This document shows, piece after piece, positions 1 to 8,472 of a stretch of 43,752 nucleotides of DNA. Under the pieces are notes generated by a model, which saw nothing but the letters and a program-made list of their open reading frames with translations, searched no databases and had not been told where the DNA came from. The stretch is from Oricola sp. (lineage in GTDB: Bacteria > Pseudomonadota > Alphaproteobacteria > Rhizobiales > Rhizobiaceae): positions 1-43,752 of the forward strand of contig NZ_JALEGV010000044.1 of assembly GCF_022763245.1 (NCBI RefSeq), read 5' to 3'. A program made the translations under genes and the position numbers. The stretch's first letter is position 1. Every line of letters begins with the position of its first letter.

Positions 1-295
1 CGCCCGCATTGGCATCGAAGTCCCGCACCGTGATGCCGTCAGAGCGAAGTCCGTTCGTTGTGATCGAACCATTATTGATCACGGTGATGTGATTGGCATC
101 ATCATACCCGTCAACACCGTCATTGTCGTTACCCGTAACAGCGATCGATCCGCTCGACGTGATCGTCAGGCTGTCGTGATCGCCGATCACATAGGTCGAA
201 GATGTCGGCCCCGTAATTTCGGCAGACACCACGGGCGACGCCACAAGACCCAGAACGGTCGAGGCCATAAGGGCCTTCAGGATACGGTGATTCAT
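1..295 (-). CDS. Autotransporter-like surface protein, N-terminal part (runs off left edge)
   Basis: The frame opens with ATG at 293-295 after a GAGGGGA ribosome binding site and stays open to the window edge (98 codons). Residues 1-24 form a typical Sec signal peptide (MNHRILKALMASTVLGLVAS, cleavage near VSA). What follows is rich in N, G, S, T and D with NNGS/ITTNG-type repeats, the pattern of beta-helix passenger domains of type V autotransporters. Inference: a secreted or outer-membrane-anchored adhesin-like protein. The C-terminal barrel lies outside the window, so family membership cannot be confirmed. The gene is divergent from the signalling operon and separated from it by an IS element. 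Confidence 0.7.
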   Translation of the reverse strand, partial: MNHRILKALMASTVLGLVASPVVSAEITGPTSSTYVIGDHDSLTITSSGSIAVTGNDNDGVDGYDDANHITVINNGSITTNGLRSDGITVRDFDANAG

Positions 296-709
296 AAAAT
301 TGTCCCCTCGCAGACATCAAAAAGCCAATTTCGGAGCTACCACAGGACCGACGCCAGTCAAACCCCCAAATGCCCCTTCAAAAAAGTTTCATTGATGGTT
401 GCATGAGCGCAACACGGGCGATGAGGTTCGCTTCGCTCCGGCAGTCGATGCGCATGCACGCGCCCCACCGCCCCAAGAAGGCGCGCGGCCACGGCCAGGC
501 GCACGAACTTTGATGGAGAACAGGGTCGAAGCTCTTGCCCCCCACTTGGCCGCCAATGGCAATCGTCCTATACCGGGGCCTCAATGCGAGCGAGGTTCAG
601 CCGCTTCGGCATCAGCCTCGATGATCAAAAAGGCGCCCTCACCCCACTCTTCAGGCCTCGCGGCCCGGCAATGACATGTCGGTGCACAAAGATCACCGCT
701 CAGAAATGC
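296..709. other. Gene-poor stretch, 414 bp
   Basis: No frame here has convincing protein character or a good ribosome binding site. The right part (about 420-670) is low-quality overlapping reading frames. The promoter of the autotransporter-like gene should lie just right of 296, but I see no clear -35/-10 pair. Confidence 0.5.
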
Positions 710-928
710 CTATTGGCCGGAGTTCACAAGAAGCGCGGCCTCGAAATCAAGAATCGCGTCTTCCAGACGGCCAATGATCGCTTGCCTGGTCTTTTCATCA
801 AAAGCCCCCCTGTCCAACTGCCGCTGGATCGCCTGTCGGGCACGAACATAAGCCGTAGCCCTCGCAATGGCGGTGTTTTCAGGTATCGCTTCGACAGCGA
901 TTCGCACGAAGTTGCCGTAATCTTCCAT
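710..928 (-). CDS. Small hypothetical protein, 72 aa
   Basis: A 72-residue acidic/alanine-rich protein of apparently all-helical type (ARATAYVRARQAIQRQL, then RLEDAILDFEAALLV). ATG at 926-928 has an AGAAGG element about 9 nt upstream. The amino-acid composition looks real, unlike the arginine/proline-rich shadow frames around it. I do not recognise a named family; similar short helical proteins occur in Hyphomicrobiales. It lies 200 bp from the left end of the IS1182 element, so it could be a stand-alone gene or the leftover of a longer locus. Confidence 0.5.
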   Translation of the reverse strand: MEDYGNFVRIAVEAIPENTAIARATAYVRARQAIQRQLDRGAFDEKTRQAIIGRLEDAILDFEAALLVNSGQ

Positions 929-1251
929 TCAACTGGCCTTCTGATCCATGGGCAGATCGTGCAAGCAATCCCTGCCCACCGCTCGGCGAGCATTGAATTT
1001 GACGCCGGATCGAAGCGACACAATCGATCCGGCGAGCCCCGACATCATAAGGCATGGGGGACCGAGGCCGGGACGAGCCGAAACTCGTTCGCAATTCAAC
1101 GCAGGTCAAGGACCAAAATCAATCTGATTTGGAGCCTGTTGCAGAATCGGCGCCTTTCGGTCGGAATTCCGGTCCGGCTCGCCGCCAATCGGTTGACGGG
1201 GCTGTGAGCGGCATGATTCGCTGAGCATCAGCAGCCGTTGAGGGGATCGCC

Positions 1252-2655
1252 ATGGCCCATTTCTTCCGCCAACCGGACCGTCGCCAACGCTTCCTGCTCC
1301 CGGTCGACATGATGGACTGGTTGCCCGAGGGAGACATCGTCCACGTCGTAGTGGATGCTGTCGGGCTTATGGACCTCAGCGACTTCGAGGCGACCTGCAA
1401 GGTCGGTCGCGCAGGCCAGCCGCCTTTTGCGCCGTCGATGCTGCTGGCGTTGTTGATCTACGCTTACAGCCACGGGGTTCGGTCGAGCCGGGCGATCGAG
1501 CGGCTGTGCCGGCGCGATGCCGGCTACCGGTTCATCGTCGGCGATGCCGGCTACCGGTTCATCGTCGGCGACGACGTTCCCGACCACAGCGTCATCGTAC
1601 GCTTTCGCCAGCGCCATGCCGAGCGGATGAAGGGCGTCTTCCTCCATGTGCTGGAATTGTGCCGGGAGGCGGGACTGATCCGTCTTTGGCTGGGAGCGCT
1701 GGACGGCACCAAGGTGAAAGCCAACGCGTCGCTCGACGCCAACCATACGGCCAGCACGATCGAGGAGCAGATCAACCGGGTTTTGGCGGAGGTCGAGGCG
1801 ACGGATGCCCGCGAGGATCGACAGTTCGGTCCCGAGGCCAGCGATCCGACCCTGCCTGGCGATTTGAAGCGGCGCGGAGACCGTCTGGCCCGGCTGAAGG
1901 CCAGCCAGGAGAAGCTCCAGGCTCAGGCTGCCGCTGCTGCCACCCGCCAGGAGAAGAAGATCGCGCAACGGGAGGCCGAGGAGAAGGCCACCGGCAGGCG
2001 CAAGCGCGAACGCAAGCCCAAGGAGCCCGACCCGAGCGTCGATCCCGACACGGAGGCCAACACCACGGATCCGCAGAGCGGCATCCTGAAGACACGGCGC
2101 GGCTGGGTGCAGGGCTACAACGCGCAGGCGGTTGTGACGACGGGACAGATCATCCTGGCCGCTGACGTCACCACCGAGGCCAATGATGTGCGCCAACTTA
2201 CCGGGATGATCGACTAGGCGCAGGCGAATGCCGAAGCAGTGCTGGGCGAGGAAGCGGTTCTCGGGGCGGCGGTTGCGGATGCCGGGTACTGGTCGGAGGC
2301 GAATGCCGAAAGCCAGACCGAGGAATGCGAATTGTTCATCGCAACCCAGAAAGACCACAAGCAGCGAGCTGCCTTGCGAGAGGCTCCGCCGCCGCGTGGG
2401 CGGATGCCCAAGTCCATGACCGCGCGCGATCGCATGGATCGCAAGCTGCGCACCAAGCGTGGCCGGGCGCTCTACCGTCTACAGGGGGCCAGCGTCGAAC
2501 CGGTGTTCGGCCAGATGAAGGATCGCCAGGATGCCGGTCGCTTCAGCATGCGCGGGCTTGAGCTCTGTCGCGGCGAGTGGCAGCTGCAGGCCGCCGTTCA
2601 CAACCTTCGAAAACTGCACCGGGAGTCCGTCCGCCGAACAGAAAAAGACGGGTAG
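1252..2655 (+). pseudogene. IS1182-family transposase interrupted by an in-frame TAG
   Basis: ATG at 1252 follows TTGAGGGG. The frame reads 321 codons to TAG at 2215-2217, then continues in the same frame to a stop at 2653-2655; read through, it would be 467 codons with one internal stop, a normal IS1182 length. The N-terminal part has the DUF772-type start (SMLLALLIYAYSHGVRSSR). The middle holds a charged coiled-coil linker, then GWVQGYNAQAVVT. The C-terminal part contains ADAGYWSEAN and VEPVFGQMKDRQ, the DDE-domain end. A 27-bp tandem duplication at 1514-1567 is a second anomaly. Most likely a decayed transposase; stop suppression is an unlikely alternative. Confidence 0.85.
1514..1567 (+). 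repeat. 27-bp perfect tandem duplication inside the transposase
   Basis: Copy 1 is 1514-1540 and copy 2 is 1541-1567, identical base for base. The duplication adds nine residues in frame (DAGYRFIVG twice). It looks like a replication-slippage event after insertion. Confidence 0.95.
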
Positions 2656-2820
2656 AACCAACAAAACGGCCGAAAAACGGCCTCAATGAACCGCCAGAAC
2701 GCGGCTCTCTACGCCGCCATGGCGCGCTGGAGCGCGGAGAACCTGAAAACACGCCTATTGGCCGACAGGCTCTCAACTACTTTTAAATCCGGCTCTCAAG
2801 CTTGCTCTCGCCGCACATCA

Positions 2821-2878
2821 GGACAATAATTGAAATTGGAATCCAAATTCGGAATCCGATTTTTATCGGAAGTTGTCC
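2821..2878 (+). promoter_or_regulatory. Nested inverted repeats upstream of the signalling operon
   Basis: Between the IS end and the first regulator gene lie several stacked dyads. TTGGAATCCAA (2836-2846) and TCGGAATCCGA (2849-2859) are two 11-bp palindromes with a common GGAATCC core, 13 bp apart. CCGAT (2856-2860) pairs with ATCGG (2865-2869) across a T-rich loop. An outer pair GGACAA (2821-2826) / TTGTCC (2873-2878) encloses all of them. This looks like a multi-site operator or a structured 5' leader. The start codon is only 22 nt past the outer arm. Confidence 0.5.
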
Positions 2879-2899
2879 ACTCGGAAAAGGAAATAGGAA

Positions 2900-3277
2900 A
2901 TGAAATTCCTCGCCCTCGACGACATTGCGACCAACTGCGCGGTGCTTAAGCAGCTTGCCCGCAAGGTCTTCGATACGGAAACGGTCATGACGACCAGTCC
3001 GTACGATGCGCTGGATTTATGTGCCCGCGAGCGGTTTGACGCTCTGATTGTCGACTATTTCATGCCAAAAATGGACGGCATTGAGTTCACGCGTTCCGTC
3101 CGCCTCCTCAAAGATTACGACAGCGTACCGATCATCATGGTGACGATAGCCAAGGAAAAACGATTGCGTTCCCGTGCGATCGACGCCGGCGTCACGGATT
3201 TTTTGACCAAGCCGGTCTGTGCGCTGGAATTCCGCAAGCGCCTCCTTGAAAGCATCATCGACCGCGATGCGGCCTGA
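2900..3277 (+). CDS. Single-domain response regulator (CheY-like)
   Basis: A 125-residue receiver domain with no output domain. The acidic pair D7-D8, phosphoacceptor D52 (in LIVDYFMPKMDG), the switch Thr in IIMVTIAK and the Lys in DFLTKPV are all present, so it should be phosphorylatable. The start is set by a GGAAATAGGAA ribosome binding site. It is the first gene of the signalling operon, 24 bp before the exported oxidoreductase-like gene. It probably takes phosphate from the hybrid kinase or its HPt domain and acts by protein-protein contact or as a phosphate sink. Confidence 0.9.
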   Translation: MKFLALDDIATNCAVLKQLARKVFDTETVMTTSPYDALDLCARERFDALIVDYFMPKMDGIEFTRSVRLLKDYDSVPIIMVTIAKEKRLRSRAIDAGVTDFLTKPVCALEFRKRLLESIIDRDAA

Positions 3278-3301
3278 GTTTCGCTAACGAAAGTATATGG
3301 C

Positions 3302-3811
3302 ATGAAATCTTTCATATTGCGCTGCGCCGCCGCTGCCGGCACGCTTTGTCTTTGCGCCAATGCCGCGACCGCGCTCGAACAGCCGACTGGCAGTGTCATA
3401 CTGACTGTGAAGGGTGCTATCACGCAGACAAATTCCGACGGTGTCGCCAAGTTCGATCAGGCCATGCTTGCGGCATTGCCAGGCCGCGAGGCGATGATGA
3501 AGACGCCCTGGATCGAGGACGAAACCCGGTTTTCCGGACCCTATCTGCGCGCGGTACTTGATGAAGTCGGCTCAAAGGGATCTAAGCTGATCGTGCGCGC
3601 GCTCAACGATTACGCTGCCGAGGTTCCGGCTAGCGACGCCATCGAGTTTGACACGATCCTGGCAATAAAAATGAACGGCAAACCGATGTCCGTGCGTGAA
3701 AAAGGACCGCTGTTTTTGATATATCCTTTCGACACGAATCCGAATCTCTACAACGAGAAATATTTCACCCGATCGGTCTGGCAGATCATGGAGATCGAAG
3801 TCGTCGAATGA
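3302..3811 (+). CDS. Exported molybdopterin-oxidoreductase-fold protein, likely ligand sensor
   Basis: 169 residues with a signal peptide (residues 1-25, cleavage after ATA). The mature part looks like a short sulfite-oxidase/YedY-type Oxidored_molyb domain (ILTVKGAI, TPWIEDETRFSGPYLRAVLD, then GPLFLIYPFD and RSVWQIMEIEV). All its cysteines are in the signal peptide, so the Cys that normally ligates molybdenum is missing. That argues for a binding or sensing role rather than catalysis. The stop overlaps the kinase start (ATGA at 3808-3811), so the two are translationally coupled. Inference: a periplasmic partner of the kinase. The family assignment is from pattern recognition, not alignment. 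Confidence 0.7.
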   Translation: MKSFILRCAAAAGTLCLCANAATALEQPTGSVILTVKGAITQTNSDGVAKFDQAMLAALPGREAMMKTPWIEDETRFSGPYLRAVLDEVGSKGSKLIVRALNDYAAEVPASDAIEFDTILAIKMNGKPMSVREKGPLFLIYPFDTNPNLYNEKYFTRSVWQIMEIEVVE

Positions 3812-5994
3812 GACCGTTTGACACCCGTGATCACCGTTCTGTTATCAGGATCAAACGTATTGCGTGGATCCTGCAGGTAGTCTCGGCTGTTGTACTCGTG
3901 GCTCTGATCGCGCTCTATGTATCGATCTCTCGTACCCAGGACTCACTACGAAGTTCCGTCCGAGAGGACGCGATCTGGGCCGTGTACCAACTTGACCGCG
4001 AGACCAGAAAACTCGCCATCGCGTTGGAGCGCTACGTCCATTCATCCGACGAAATAGACACTGATTTGCAGGAACTCAGCTTGCGCTATGACATCCTTTA
4101 CTCACGGCTGACCATCCTAGAGAACTCCATATACCAGGACTATTTCACGAAAAACTCGGAGGTACGGCTCCGGATAGGCGAAGCCAAGAACGAGATCCGG
4201 GATTTCGAACCTATTTTCAACGCCATCGCTGAGGGAAACGAGCCATCGAAGGAACTGCTCGAAGGCGTCGAGGACCGGTTCAAGGAACTCGCCAATGCGA
4301 CCGAGGATTTCCTGAGTTTCACCAACAGCACGATCTCGACGCAACGCGCCGAAAACCGCAATTTGATGATTCGTTTGGGAAACGTGGCGGCGGCTATCGT
4401 GGTAATCCTTGTGTTTTCTCTCCTCGCGCTGATCCTGACTATGCGCCGCCAGGTGTCGAGTGCCCTCGCATTTGCCGAGCGATCAGACGAAATATCGCGA
4501 GAACTGTCGCGCTCCTGGGAAGCGGCGGAAGCGGGAAACCGGGCCAAGTCCCAGTTCATAGCCACGATGAGTCACGAGATCCGGACCCCGTTGAACGCCA
4601 TTCTCGGGATGGCCGAATTGATCGATACCGAAGACTTACCGCGCGACACCGCCGAGTGCGTTCATGTGATCCGCGCGTCCGGTCATGCGTTGCTGGAAAT
4701 GCTAACGGACATTCTCGACTATTCAAAGATCGAACACGGTAAATTGGAAATCGAGTACAAGCCCACCGCAGTCTGCCAACTCATCGAAGAGTCGTTCAAC
4801 ATCGTGCGCGGGCGCGCCCTGGAAAAGGGATTGGCTTTGCACACCGAAGTCGTAGACACCGTTTGCGAAATTGCCTTTCGAACCGATCCAACACGTTTGC
4901 GCCAAGTTCTCATCAACCTTCTCGGCAATGCTGTAAAGTTCACTAACGAGGGGGACATTATACTTTCCGCTGACCTGATGGATCGCGGTGGAAAGCCTTA
5001 TCTCCAGTTTCGGGTAAGCGACAGTGGTATCGGAATCGACGCTGCCGGCCGCAAGAAGTTGTTCGAGCCGTTCAGCCAAATCGATTCGTCGATTAGCCGT
5101 CGTTTCGGCGGCACCGGTCTGGGGCTGACGATCTGCAAGCATATTGTCGAGGCGTTGGGCGGAACGATCGGTATGCGCCCTAACCGCGATGGTGGCTCGA
5201 CCTTCTGGTTCGAGATCCCGGTAGAGGTGGCCGAAAATGCGCATACACCGGCACCTGCCGAAACGCTTTCCGCCACCGATATCGCGCTGAATACAGTACG
5301 CACACTTCTGGTTGAGGACAACGCCGTTAACAGCCGGGTCGCTGTGCGGTTTCTCGCCAAGCTCGGACAAACCGCTGTTATCGTCGAAAATGGCATCGAG
5401 GCAGTCGAGATCGCTTCGCGCAAAAAATTCGATCTCATACTGATGGATATCCAGATGCCATTGATGGACGGCATCGAGGCAGTTCGAGCGATCCGCGCCG
5501 GCAACGGGCCGAACGCTCAGACCATGATTATCGCCATGACAGCGAATTCGTCGGAGGAGGATCGCGAACGCTGCATCGCCGCCGGCTTCGACGGATTTGA
5601 ATCTAAGCCGGTGACGCTGGATCGCCTGCGCGCGCTCTTCGAACGCGTGACTTTGAGGCAAGTGACGCCTCAGGACGGGCCGGCGCCGTGGGCGATTTCG
5701 GACCGCCAGGCCGAGATGATCGAATTGTTCGGCGCGGCACAGTTCCGCGAACTGCTGTCCGCCTTTCTCGGCGAAGCCAGTGATCTACTGAGGGTACTCG
5801 AGACCGATGGGGCGAGCGACGAGCATTTGCGCGACCGATTGCTGCATACGTTGAAGGGTGCCGCGCTGAATTTAGGCCTCGATGGCGTCGCCGAGGTGGC
5901 GACCACCCTGCGTACTGCCCGGCCGCGGGCCGATGACGTAGCCAGATTGCGCGAGCAATTCGAAGGACTTGAAATACCGGAGAAGGCGGCATGA
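3808..5994 (+). CDS. Hybrid sensor histidine kinase with REC and HPt domains
   Basis: 728 residues. TM1 is about residues 17-40 and TM2 about 188-211; the loop between them (about 150 residues, helical, DUF-like) faces the periplasm. HisKA has the H-box MSHEIRTPLNAILG with H256. The HATPase domain shows the N-box (LINLLGNAVKFT), G1 (DSGIGI) and G2 (GGTGLGLTICK). A REC domain carries D547 in LILMDIQMPLMDG. The C-terminal HPt has H680 in LLHTLKGAALN. All phosphorelay residues are present, giving a complete His-Asp-His relay. It overlaps both neighbours by 4 bp. The HPt most likely passes phosphate to one or both response regulators of the operon. Confidence 0.95.
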   Translation: MRPFDTRDHRSVIRIKRIAWILQVVSAVVLVALIALYVSISRTQDSLRSSVREDAIWAVYQLDRETRKLAIALERYVHSSDEIDTDLQELSLRYDILYSRLTILENSIYQDYFTKNSEVRLRIGEAKNEIRDFEPIFNAIAEGNEPSKELLEGVEDRFKELANATEDFLSFTNSTISTQRAENRNLMIRLGNVAAAIVVILVFSLLALILTMRRQVSSALAFAERSDEISRELSRSWEAAEAGNRAKSQFIATMSHEIRTPLNAILGMAELIDTEDLPRDTAECVHVIRASGHALLEMLTDILDYSKIEHGKLEIEYKPTAVCQLIEESFNIVRGRALEKGLALHTEVVDTVCEIAFRTDPTRLRQVLINLLGNAVKFTNEGDIILSADLMDRGGKPYLQFRVSDSGIGIDAAGRKKLFEPFSQIDSSISRRFGGTGLGLTICKHIVEALGGTIGMRPNRDGGSTFWFEIPVEVAENAHTPAPAETLSATDIALNTVRTLLVEDNAVNSRVAVRFLAKLGQTAVIVENGIEAVEIASRKKFDLILMDIQMPLMDGIEAVRAIRAGNGPNAQTMIIAMTANSSEEDRERCIAAGFDGFESKPVTLDRLRALFERVTLRQVTPQDGPAPWAISDRQAEMIELFGAAQFRELLSAFLGEASDLLRVLETDGASDEHLRDRLLHTLKGAALNLGLDGVAEVATTLRTARPRADDVARLREQFEGLEIPEKAA

Positions 5995-7058
5995 CAGACG
6001 TTGAACGCCCCATACGAATCCTTTTGGTCGAGGACAGCCGTTCGACTCTGCAGACCTTTTTGAAACGAGTCGAGCGTATCCGCGGCTGCGAATCGGTTCC
6101 CTATACCGATCCGGCGGAATTGTTCGCCGATTTTCCCGGCGTCGAATTCGACATAGCCATTATCGACTACATGCTGCCCAACCATAACGGGCTCGAGGTC
6201 ATCGAACGCCTGTCAAGCTCCCCCGAACATGCCGACAAGCTTTTCGTCATCATCACGGCCGCCAGCGAGCGGGAATTGCATCTGTCAGCCTTGGAGGCCG
6301 GTGCTATCGACTTCCTGCGGAAGCCGGTAGACCTAGTCGAGTTCACCGCCCGTATTAGGAATATGATCCGTCTGCGCAAGGCACAGATCGCCATGGCGGA
6401 ACGCGAGGCCTTGCTCCGCCAGGAAGTCGACAAGGCGACTGCGGAACTGCGCGAACGCGAAGAGGAGATCATCCAGCGGTTGACGCTCGCCGCCGGCTAC
6501 AGGGACGATGATACCGCGCGCCACACTAAGCGCGTCGCGTTGTACAGCGGCGTCATTGCCCGCCGGATGGGATTACCGGAAGAATTTTGCCGGGATCTCG
6601 AACTCGCGGCGCCAATGCACGACATCGGAAAAGTCGGCATTCGGGAGGCGGTGCTGGAGAAACCAGGACAGCTCGACACTGAAGAGGTTGTAGAGATGCG
6701 CCGTCATACGGTGATAGGAGCCGAGATATTCCAGGGAGCGAAGTCGGCATTGATGCGTATGGCGAAGGAAGTCGCCGAGTTTCATCACGAACGCTATGAT
6801 GGTTCCGGCTATCCGGCCGGCCTGTCAGGAACGGATATCCCGCTTTCGGCGCGTATCGTCGCTATCGCCGACACCTTCGATGCGCTGACGACCGAACGTC
6901 CCTACAAGACGGCTTGGCCGATCGACGAGGCTGCGGCCTATATCGGCTCCCGCGCAGCTAGCCAGTTTGATCCGGACTGCGTCGACGCTTTCACCGAGGC
7001 CTCGCCCGAGATATTCAGCATATGTCGCGACCACGTCGATTTCGACGGTCGCGAATAG
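5991..7058 (+). CDS. Response regulator with HD-GYP output domain (c-di-GMP phosphodiesterase)
   Basis: 355 residues. The N-terminal receiver (about 8-125) has D59 in IAIIDYMLPNHNG and Lys in FLRKPVD. A coiled-coil linker (about 130-160) follows, then HD-GYP: H210-D211 in MHDIGKVG, HHERYDGSGYP (about 265-275) and ADTFDALTTERPYK. All metal-binding and signature residues look intact, so hydrolysis of c-di-GMP is expected. The ATG overlaps the kinase stop by 4 bp. It is the natural output of the operon: phosphorylation would tune c-di-GMP, and so motility or biofilm. The targets are not visible here. Confidence 0.93.
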   Translation: MTDVERPIRILLVEDSRSTLQTFLKRVERIRGCESVPYTDPAELFADFPGVEFDIAIIDYMLPNHNGLEVIERLSSSPEHADKLFVIITAASERELHLSALEAGAIDFLRKPVDLVEFTARIRNMIRLRKAQIAMAEREALLRQEVDKATAELREREEEIIQRLTLAAGYRDDDTARHTKRVALYSGVIARRMGLPEEFCRDLELAAPMHDIGKVGIREAVLEKPGQLDTEEVVEMRRHTVIGAEIFQGAKSALMRMAKEVAEFHHERYDGSGYPAGLSGTDIPLSARIVAIADTFDALTTERPYKTAWPIDEAAAYIGSRAASQFDPDCVDAFTEASPEIFSICRDHVDFDGRE

Positions 7059-7257
7059 CGAACGGCGTTCGCCTGACTGCGTTGTTCGGTAAGATAGTTG
7101 TAGCCTGTATTCGATTTCGCGTTGCGCGATTTGCGGGACCAGGCCATGGGGTCGCCGCCGCCAGCTTCATGGGGTGGCCGTCGTCAGAAGTTTTGAGCGT
7201 ATGCGTCCGGTCTGACCGCGATTGCGTTACTGCGGCTTGAAGTTACAGGGCATGAGA

Positions 7258-7484
7258 TCATTGTTCGTCGTCAGATAATTTGGGACATTTGAGCGTCCTT
7301 TCGTTTGGAGGCTCTGGCTCATCCTTGATTGAGGTTATGCGTTTTCCGTTTGGTGGCGCAAGCGCCGCTTGAGCATGGTTTTGCGTTTGATCTACTCTCG
7401 TTGTTTCAGGATCTGCACGGCAAGCCCGAAGTACACATCGGCGGGCGTCAGGTTGCCGAGGCTCTCGTGGTAGCACACGTTGTT
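7258..7484 (-). pseudogene. IS3-family transposase, 3' remnant
   Basis: Read on the minus strand, 7484-7335 encodes NNVCYHESLGNLTPADVYFG and then VQILKQRE-stop-IKRK, ending at TAA 7335-7337. This is the conserved C-terminus of IS3-family OrfB (rve integrase core, YHESL..LTPADVYFG), with a TAG where Arg is expected. The following 80 bp probably hold the right end of the element (AATTTGGGACATTTGA near 7276-7291). The 5' part is missing, cut at 7485 by other repeat DNA. Confidence 0.7.
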
Positions 7485-7485
7485 T

Positions 7486-7503
7486 TAGAGCGTTTTTCGA
7501 GCG
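7486..7503 (+). repeat. TAGAGCGTTTTTCGAGCG fragment
   Basis: This 18-mer resembles the start of a dispersed intergenic repeat common in Rhizobiales genomes (AGAGCGTTTTCGAGCG...). It sits between the IS3 remnant and the IS630 element, and its first ten bases equal those of the IS630 terminal repeat. It may be the outer end of a related element or a solitary repeat. Assignment to the dispersed rhizobial repeat is from memory. Confidence 0.4.
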
Positions 7504-7529
7504 TCCTGAATCTTTAGAGCGTTTCACGT

Positions 7530-8126
7530 TTAGGTGGAAGCGTATCCAGCGTTTTGCATGTAATTGGCGCATTCGTCGGGTTCGATTGTTGTGACCAGGT
7601 GTCCGATGTGTCGCCATGTGTCTTCGATTGTTCGCTTTTGGGCGGCGCGCATCCAATGTTTGATCTTGGCGAATGCCTGCTCGATGGGGTTCAGGTCGGG
7701 TGAGTATGGCGGCAGGAACCAGATCCGCGCACCGGCGGCGCGGATCATTCGCCGCACCTCGACCGACTTGTGCGATCCCAGATTGTCCATGACGACGATG
7801 TCGCCGGGTTCGAGCACAGGCACGAGTTGTTGCTCGACCCAGGCCCGGAAGCATTCGCCATTGATCGGGCCGTCGAAGACGCACGGTGCGACAAGGCCAT
7901 CATGACGCAGCGCACCGAGGAAGGTCAGGGTGCGCCAGTGGCCATGCGGGGCAAAGCCACGCAGGCGTTTGCCCTTTTGCCCCCAACCGCGCAGCGGGGC
8001 CATGTTGGTCTTGATCCAGGTTTCATCGATGAAGACCAGCCGCCGTGGATCGAGACGCCCTTGAAAGGATCGCCACCGCCGTCGCCTGCGGGCGATGTCG
8101 GCGCGCGCCTGCTCAAGGGCGAACAA
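7530..8126 (-). CDS. IS630-family transposase, catalytic half (orfB)
   Basis: 198 residues of DDE-3 transposase. The triad is visible: D in VFIDETW, D in VVMDNLGSHK, E in LNPIEQAFAKIK; YSPDLNPIEQ is the usual family signature. There is no good start codon or ribosome binding site; the frame opens at a TTG inside the overlap with orfA. It is therefore expected to be made as an OrfA-OrfB fusion by frameshifting or transcript slippage at the A8 run (8129-8136, minus strand). With A7 the sequence would read smoothly FKKTLFALEQARAD, the normal family sequence. Confidence 0.88.
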   Translation of the reverse strand: MFALEQARADIARRRRRWRSFQGRLDPRRLVFIDETWIKTNMAPLRGWGQKGKRLRGFAPHGHWRTLTFLGALRHDGLVAPCVFDGPINGECFRAWVEQQLVPVLEPGDIVVMDNLGSHKSVEVRRMIRAAGARIWFLPPYSPDLNPIEQAFAKIKHWMRAAQKRTIEDTWRHIGHLVTTIEPDECANYMQNAGYAST

Positions 8127-8472
8127 TGTTTTTTTTGAACCGCAGGCCCTCGCGCCGCAGGAACAGCCAGACCGCGTTGTGCGACACCTTCACGCCCCGT
8201 GCCGCAAGCTCGCCCTTCAGACCCTGCAGGGTCAGATGCGGCGTCTGCCCGAGCCGCTCGATGATGAAGTCACGATGCGGTTCAAGAACCGACTTGCGAT
8301 GTCCGCCTATCTGGCCCGGCGCTACTGATCCGGTCGCTCGGTAACGTTGTGACCACTTCACGACCGAAGAGACCGCAACGCCAAACCGGACAGCGACTGA
8401 TCGACAGCTTTCGCCAGCAAGAACCGCAGCGACCACACGCTCACGCAAATCATTGGAAAGAGGTGCCGTCAT
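8113..8472 (-). CDS. IS630-family transposase, DNA-binding half (orfA)
   Basis: 119 residues starting at ATG 8470-8472, with GGAGG about 10 nt upstream. It contains two helix-turn-helix units: LRERVVAAVLAGESCRSVAV.. (residues about 8-45) and HLTLQGLKGELAARGVKVSH (about 80-105). It ends FKKNIVRP just past the A8 run, overlapping orfB by 14 bp. It binds the terminal repeats and provides the N-terminus of the fused transposase. Confidence 0.88.
   Translation of the reverse strand: MTAPLSNDLRERVVAAVLAGESCRSVAVRFGVAVSSVVKWSQRYRATGSVAPGQIGGHRKSVLEPHRDFIIERLGQTPHLTLQGLKGELAARGVKVSHNAVWLFLRREGLRFKKNIVRP
8129..8136 (-). other. A8 slippage site joining IS630 orfA and orfB
   Basis: On the minus strand eight A residues follow GGTTC. 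OrfB is in the +1 frame relative to orfA, so removal of one A (or +1 slippage) gives the canonical fused sequence. Several IS630 elements use such runs for programmed recoding; a simple inactivating insertion is the alternative. Confidence 0.65.

Larger units (their letters stand above)
1132..2772 (+). mobile_element. IS1182-family insertion sequence, probably inactive
   Basis: The element is bounded by imperfect inverted repeats: GAGCCTGT at 1132-1139 and its complement ACAGGCTC at 2765-2772. Beyond these 8 perfect bases, aligning the arms inward gives further matches (AAT, GGCG, TTT). One plus-strand transposase frame fills the inside. No target-site duplication is visible. Because the transposase is interrupted by a stop codon, the element is likely dead or mobile only in trans. 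Confidence 0.75.

Noticed and set aside
1228-2358. Minus-strand 376-codon frame across the IS1182 transposase
   Set aside because: Antisense of a recognisable transposase; no ribosome binding site or family features.
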